Positions 6,472-9,272 of a DNA stretch of 9,272 nucleotides are shown piece by piece. The DNA is from an uncultured Hyphomicrobiales bacterium (GTDB lineage: Bacteria; Pseudomonadota; Alphaproteobacteria; Rhizobiales; Beijerinckiaceae), in the NCBI GenBank assembly GCA_903932565.1, contig CAIZGQ010000082.1, positions 1 to 9,272 on the forward strand, written 5' to 3'. The notes beneath the pieces were generated by a model. The model had not been told where the DNA came from. It worked only from the letters and a program-made list of their open reading frames with translations, and did no database searches. Made by a program: the position numbers and the translations under genes. The first letter of the stretch is position 1, and the number at the start of each line of letters is the position of its first letter.

Positions 6472-6589
6472 TCGGGCTTTTGTTGCGAAACGCTGTGAAG
6501 AGATTGCCCAACGCGTGACCGCCACCCGCGGCCGAATGAAGATTTACAAAGGCCGCGCGTCCGGTTGCCTGCGCATAGCCATCGGCCAT
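6467..6589 (-). pseudogene. mdlC: Benzoylformate decarboxylase-like (thiamine diphosphate enzyme) internal fragment
   Basis: Forty-one codons read from MADGYAQATGRAAF through NLHSAAGGGHALGNLF to RNKSPMV. This matches the part of the N-terminal thiamine-diphosphate-binding (Pyr) domain of benzoylformate decarboxylase that in the Pseudomonas enzyme includes DGYAQAS, INLHSAAG and SPLIVTAGQ. The usual VGH/TGN-type residue before HALGN is Gly here. The full enzyme has about 530 residues, so well under a tenth remains. The fragment is bounded on the upstream side by an IS orfA piece (junction near 6583-6589) and on the downstream side by an IS end (6466-6471). It cannot be functional. The family converts benzoylformate to benzaldehyde in mandelate breakdown, so it hints at an aromatic-acid gene set once present here. 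Confidence 0.78.
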
Positions 6590-6776
6590 TCTCCTCAACC
6601 AGTTGCTTCACCTCGCGGACCTGCGCCGACTGCAGCCCGCCATACTACTTTTTCCAGCGATAAAACGTCTTCTCTGAAACACCGATGTGCCGGATTAGGT
6701 CCGAGACCGCCAGACCCATCTCGGCCTGCTTAAGCACGGCGACAATCTGCTCGGTCGAAAAACGCTTCCTCTTCAT
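6583..6776 (-). pseudogene. IS3-family transposase OrfA, 5' fragment with internal stop
   Basis: From ATG 6776 the frame reads MKRKRFSTEQIVAVLKQAEM and then the helix-turn-helix segment DLIRHIGVSEKTFYRWKK, close to OrfA proteins of IS407-like elements. Codon 44 is TAG (6645-6647), where relatives commonly have Gln before YGGL or YAGL. Translation beyond the stop continues as YGGLQSAQVREVKQLVEENG until similarity ends at the junction with the decarboxylase fragment. Past that point the frame reads unrelated residues. The piece retains only the DNA-binding half and is inactive as a transposase. Confidence 0.8.
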
Positions 6777-6856
6777 CGCCAATCTCCGCTCTTACCAGGA
6801 GGAAATCCGCCAGAAAACTGACATCAAATCCGGACCACTTCTGCCGTGTCACCTCA
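6583..6856 (-). mobile_element. Second IS3-family element, 5' fragment with terminal region
   Basis: A remnant of a different IS3-family element: an upstream terminal region and the first part of orfA. The outer end is near 6851-6856. On the minus strand it reads TGAGGTGACACGGCAGAAGT and shares GAAGTGGTCC with the termini at 700-733 and 6437-6471. The inner end is cut at about 6583-6589, where decarboxylase sequence begins. All of orfB and the far end are missing. The exact outer base cannot be fixed without a full-length relative. Confidence 0.65.
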
Positions 6857-6906
6857 CCACCTTGGAGGCCGTAGGTTGGCTAAAGACTCCAAACCCTGAT
6901 CTTACA

Positions 6907-7659
6907 TCACGGATTGCCTGCTTGTGCTTTATGGGCAAACCGTGTGCCGAGATAGGCTTCGATCACGAGTCTGTCTTCGAAAACCTTCTGTGTCGGGCCT
7001 TGGCTCAGAATGGCTCCCCGGTGAAGCACCACGACTCGCTGTGCTAGCGAAGCCACAACCCGCATGAGATGTTCGATAACAACAATCGAAATTCCGGTGT
7101 CCGCGATTTTTTTAATCATCTTGAGGGCGCCATCGATCTCTGATGAATTGAGCCCAGCATTGACCTCATCGAGCAAAAGGATCCGTGGCTTCATCGCCAA
7201 GCTTTTTGCGAGTTCAAGACGTTTGCGACTTGCCAATGCGAGCTCGCTCGCAGGCCTGTCCTTCAAATCCGCGAGATTTGTAAATTCAAGATAAGCAAGC
7301 GCGCATTCGCGCGCTTGCTTGAACCCGCTCCCGCCAGCGAATACGGCAGCAGCCATGACGTTTTCCAAAACAGACATTTGCGCAAAAGGCTGAACGATCT
7401 GGAATGTGCGCGCGATCCCCTTCCGAGCAATTCGCTGCGGCTTGACGCGCGTGATATCTTCGCCATTAAAAATGACAGACCCGGAAGACGCTTGCAAAAA
7501 TCCCGAGATCAAATTTACGAGCGTAGTCTTTCCGGCGCCATTGGGTCCGATAAGTCCGACAATCTCGCCGGGAAAGAGTTGCAGGTTCAAATTATCAACT
7601 GCCCGGACACCGTCGAAATTTCGAGAGAGTTGCCTGAGTTCAAGGATCGGAGCGGTCAT
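6907..7659 (-). CDS. livG: Branched-chain amino acid-type ABC transporter ATP-binding protein LivG
   Basis: One of the two ATPases expected for a LivFGHM-type importer, acting on the inner face of the membrane. It has 250 residues, normal for LivG, from ATG 7659 to TGA 6907-6909. Motifs in order are Walker A GPNGAGKT (38-45), Q-loop RTFQIVQPF (Gln87), Walker B ILLLDE (160-165) followed by VNAGLN, and switch His197 in VIEHLM. The signature region reads ELALASRKRLELAKSLA instead of a clear LSGGQ. This divergence is common in one LivG subgroup and does not by itself suggest inactivity. The start lies 7 bases after the livM stop. A partner livF would be expected next, but 50 bases downstream an IS fragment begins. 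Such importers in catabolic regions often carry aromatic or dicarboxylic acids rather than leucine. Confidence 0.9.
   Translation of the reverse strand: MTAPILELRQLSRNFDGVRAVDNLNLQLFPGEIVGLIGPNGAGKTTLVNLISGFLQASSGSVIFNGEDITRVKPQRIARKGIARTFQIVQPFAQMSVLENVMAAAVFAGGSGFKQARECALAYLEFTNLADLKDRPASELALASRKRLELAKSLAMKPRILLLDEVNAGLNSSEIDGALKMIKKIADTGISIVVIEHLMRVVASLAQRVVVLHRGAILSQGPTQKVFEDRLVIEAYLGTRFAHKAQAGNP
7293..7320. repeat. Strong hairpin-forming inverted repeat inside livG
   Basis: Arms AAGCAAGCGCGC (7293-7304) and GCGCGCTTGCTT (7309-7320) are perfectly complementary over 12 bases with a 4-base loop. The repeat lies within the livG coding sequence, where the minus strand encodes KQARECALA, between the Q-loop and signature regions. 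No T-run follows on the minus strand. Confidence 0.75.
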
Positions 7660-7666
7660 AACGGTC

Positions 7667-8635
7667 TCAAGCCTTCACACCCTTGGGTCGCGCGCTCCAC
7701 ACACGCCACGATTTTGGCAGACGTGAGCCGAGCACACCATTGGTCACGATGAGAATGGCAGCAACAACAATAATGCCAAGAATACCACTGTGCCATTGGA
7801 TGAAGTTAGCCCAGACAAACTCACGCAGCACAATATAGAACGTCGCTCCAATTAATGGGCCGAAGATTGTTCCCATACCACCAAGCATAACCATCACGGG
7901 AACTTCGATCGTCGTTAGAATACTGAAGGCGTCCTTGGGCTCCAGAAAGCCCACCATCGAGGCATAGATGCCACCCGTTGCTCCGCAAAGCGTGGCCGAT
8001 AGGACAAAAGCGGCAACCTTGTAACGATAGACCTCCAAGCCAATCATGGCAGCAGCCTGCTCGTTCTGCCTGATGCAGCGCAACCCGAAGCCAAAGCGCG
8101 AGTTGGCCATGAGAAACGTTGCGATAAGCGAGAGAAAAGCCATTCCGAGCATGCTCAGGTAAAAAAATCGACCAACCACGTCCGGTGCCCCCGCGATCAT
8201 CGGTAAGTTCAGCCCTACAGCACCGCCGGTGAAGCTGTCCCAATTGTTGACGATTTCACGGAAAAGTTCTACCGTAGCAATCGTCCCAATTGCGAAGTAA
8301 TGTCCCTTCAGCCGCAGCAGCGCACCACCGAAAGCTGCAGCCACAAGTGCCGACACGCCTGCTGATATGAGCCAGGATAGCGTCAAGGGCACTCCGAAAG
8401 CCTGAGAAATCGCTGCTCCGTAGGCACCAATTCCGAAGAAGGTTGCGGTCGCAAAGGAGGGATAGCCCAAATAGCCCCCAACCACGTTCCACGCGAGACA
8501 AAGCGTGCACAACATGGCAAACGATGATCCAACTTGAAGCTGATAATTGTTCATCTCGCGCGCGGCAAAGAAGGCTGAAGCAAAAACAGCTGAAGCAATG
8601 AACAGCTGGAAACTGGCTTTCCGATTGAAAATCAT
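7667..8635 (-). CDS. livM: Branched-chain amino acid-type ABC transporter permease LivM
   Basis: An inner-membrane permease of 322 residues with about eight or more hydrophobic segments, the size and layout of LivM. Diagnostic stretches are LCLAWNVVGGYLGYPSFATA followed by FFGIGAYGAA, LKGHYFAIGTIA, and the cytoplasmic loop FGFGLRCIRQNEQAAAMIGL, which corresponds to the ATPase-contacting segment. The usual MVMLGGMGTIFGPLIGA region is also present. ATG 8635 overlaps the livH stop in an ATGA arrangement (8632-8635), so the two permeases are translationally coupled. The C-terminus is followed after 7 bases by livG. No defect is visible. The transported solute is unknown. Confidence 0.92.
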   Translation of the reverse strand: MIFNRKASFQLFIASAVFASAFFAAREMNNYQLQVGSSFAMLCTLCLAWNVVGGYLGYPSFATATFFGIGAYGAAISQAFGVPLTLSWLISAGVSALVAAAFGGALLRLKGHYFAIGTIATVELFREIVNNWDSFTGGAVGLNLPMIAGAPDVVGRFFYLSMLGMAFLSLIATFLMANSRFGFGLRCIRQNEQAAAMIGLEVYRYKVAAFVLSATLCGATGGIYASMVGFLEPKDAFSILTTIEVPVMVMLGGMGTIFGPLIGATFYIVLREFVWANFIQWHSGILGIIVVAAILIVTNGVLGSRLPKSWRVWSARPKGVKA

Positions 8636-9272
8636 TCGTAGCCCTTTTTACCTGCGAGCCCGCTCGGCATCAGCACGACAATGGCCATCATCAAAAGAAA
8701 ACCGACCGATGACGACCATTGCTGGCCAAGCAGCACCGACCCTGCCCCCTCGATCAGTCCGAGCGCGAGGCCCCCCACGATGGCCCCCGGCACACTGCCA
8801 AGACCGCCAAGCACGCAGATAACGAAAGCCTTGCCTAAAAAAAGCCCGCTCATCATTGGCGTGATGGGATAGATAAGCGCCATTGCGCAGCCTGCAGCAC
8901 CTGCCATCATCGAGCCGATGCCAAAAGTAATCGCATAAATCTGCTTGACCCTTATCCCCATCAGTGCAGCTGCGAACCGATCCATACGCACTGCAATGAT
9001 GGCACGTCCGAGAGAGGAATGACGCAGCAGCCAGTAAAGAAGGCCGGTCAGCGCGAGTGCTACGATCATGGCCCCAACACGAACAGCTGGAAGTTGCAGG
9101 CCAAAGACTTCAATCGTCCCGAAATTGAACATGAGCGAACGTGGCGTGGCGCTCACCAAATTAAGGAGGACATTGTTGACGATCAATTCCAGACCAAACG
9201 TCAGAGTCAGAGAAATCAGGATTGGCTTTGCAATGACTCGATTAATGGCAACCCGCTGAATGATATATCCGG
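8632..9272 (-). CDS. livH: Branched-chain amino acid-type ABC transporter permease LivH, C-terminal part
   Basis: This is the partner permease of LivM. The frame is open from the right edge of the window (first full codon ending at 9270). The first visible residues, GYIIQRVAINRVIAKP, are internal, so a TTG at 9186 is not the start. About 213 residues are visible. They include ISLTLTFGLELIV, SLGRAIIAVRMDRFAAALMG (the conserved cytoplasmic loop) and LGKAFVICVLGGLGSVPGAI, followed by GGLALGLIEG, the most characteristic LivH segment. Stop and livM start overlap by 4 bases. The N-terminal third, and any binding protein gene, lie outside the window. Confidence 0.92.
   Translation of the reverse strand, partial: GYIIQRVAINRVIAKPILISLTLTFGLELIVNNVLLNLVSATPRSLMFNFGTIEVFGLQLPAVRVGAMIVALALTGLLYWLLRHSSLGRAIIAVRMDRFAAALMGIRVKQIYAITFGIGSMMAGAAGCAMALIYPITPMMSGLFLGKAFVICVLGGLGSVPGAIVGGLALGLIEGAGSVLLGQQWSSSVGFLLMMAIVVLMPSGLAGKKGYE

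Noticed and set aside
6389..6598. 69-residue open frame as a small gene
   Set aside because: It is a chance frame made of a decarboxylase fragment plus an IS terminus and is not a functional gene.
8632..9186. Start of livH at the TTG at 9186
   Set aside because: LivH-like sequence continues in frame upstream to the window edge, so this codon is an internal Leu.
1..9272. CRISPR arrays, tRNA or rRNA genes
   Set aside because: I saw no regularly spaced repeats and no sequence resembling tRNA or rRNA genes on either strand.

Overview
The window looks like an accessory catabolic region of a proteobacterium, most likely an alphaproteobacterium of the rhizobial kind. That guess rests on moderately GC-rich coding sequence, IS3-family relics and genes typical of aromatic or organic-acid degraders. 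It is inferred from gene content, not from a marker gene. Almost every intact gene lies on the minus strand.

Layout from left to right. Positions 1-733 hold one end of an IS3-family insertion sequence: a complete orfA with an internal stop codon, and the 5' part of orfB running off the window. The element interrupts a GntR-family regulator, of which only the C-terminal ligand-binding (FCD) part remains on the plus strand (729-1022). Convergent with it is a compact minus-strand operon that reads from right to left. It encodes a periplasmic NMT1/SsuA-like binding protein (5002-4022), a membrane permease (about 3979-3146), an ATPase (about 3159-2326) and a class A FAD-dependent monooxygenase (about 2320-1106). 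A glutathione S-transferase-like gene (5816-5181) lies just upstream on the same strand.

Positions 5823-6436 contain no convincing gene but do hold a perfect 20-bp palindrome and a second, weaker dyad. Positions 6437-6856 are a scrambled mosaic. It consists of a solitary IS end nearly identical to the one at 700-733, a 41-codon piece of a benzoylformate decarboxylase-like gene, and the 5' part of a second IS3-family orfA with its own nonsense codon. Beyond it lie three genes of a LivHMGF-type branched-chain amino acid / carboxylate ABC importer: livG, livM and a livH cut by the window end. No livF is present next to livG.

Taken together, the region appears to handle import and oxidation of a small organic, possibly aromatic, compound. 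The binding-protein importer would bring the substrate in, the monooxygenase would hydroxylate it, and the GST-like protein may act on the substrate or a product. The Liv importer and the benzoylformate decarboxylase relic point to a second aromatic-acid module that insertion sequences have partly destroyed. The substrate cannot be read from the sequence. I found no clear new biological system. The points most worth a second look are the uncharacterised transporter-monooxygenase operon, the IS-broken regulator, the chimeric IS/decarboxylase scar and the palindrome upstream of the GST gene.
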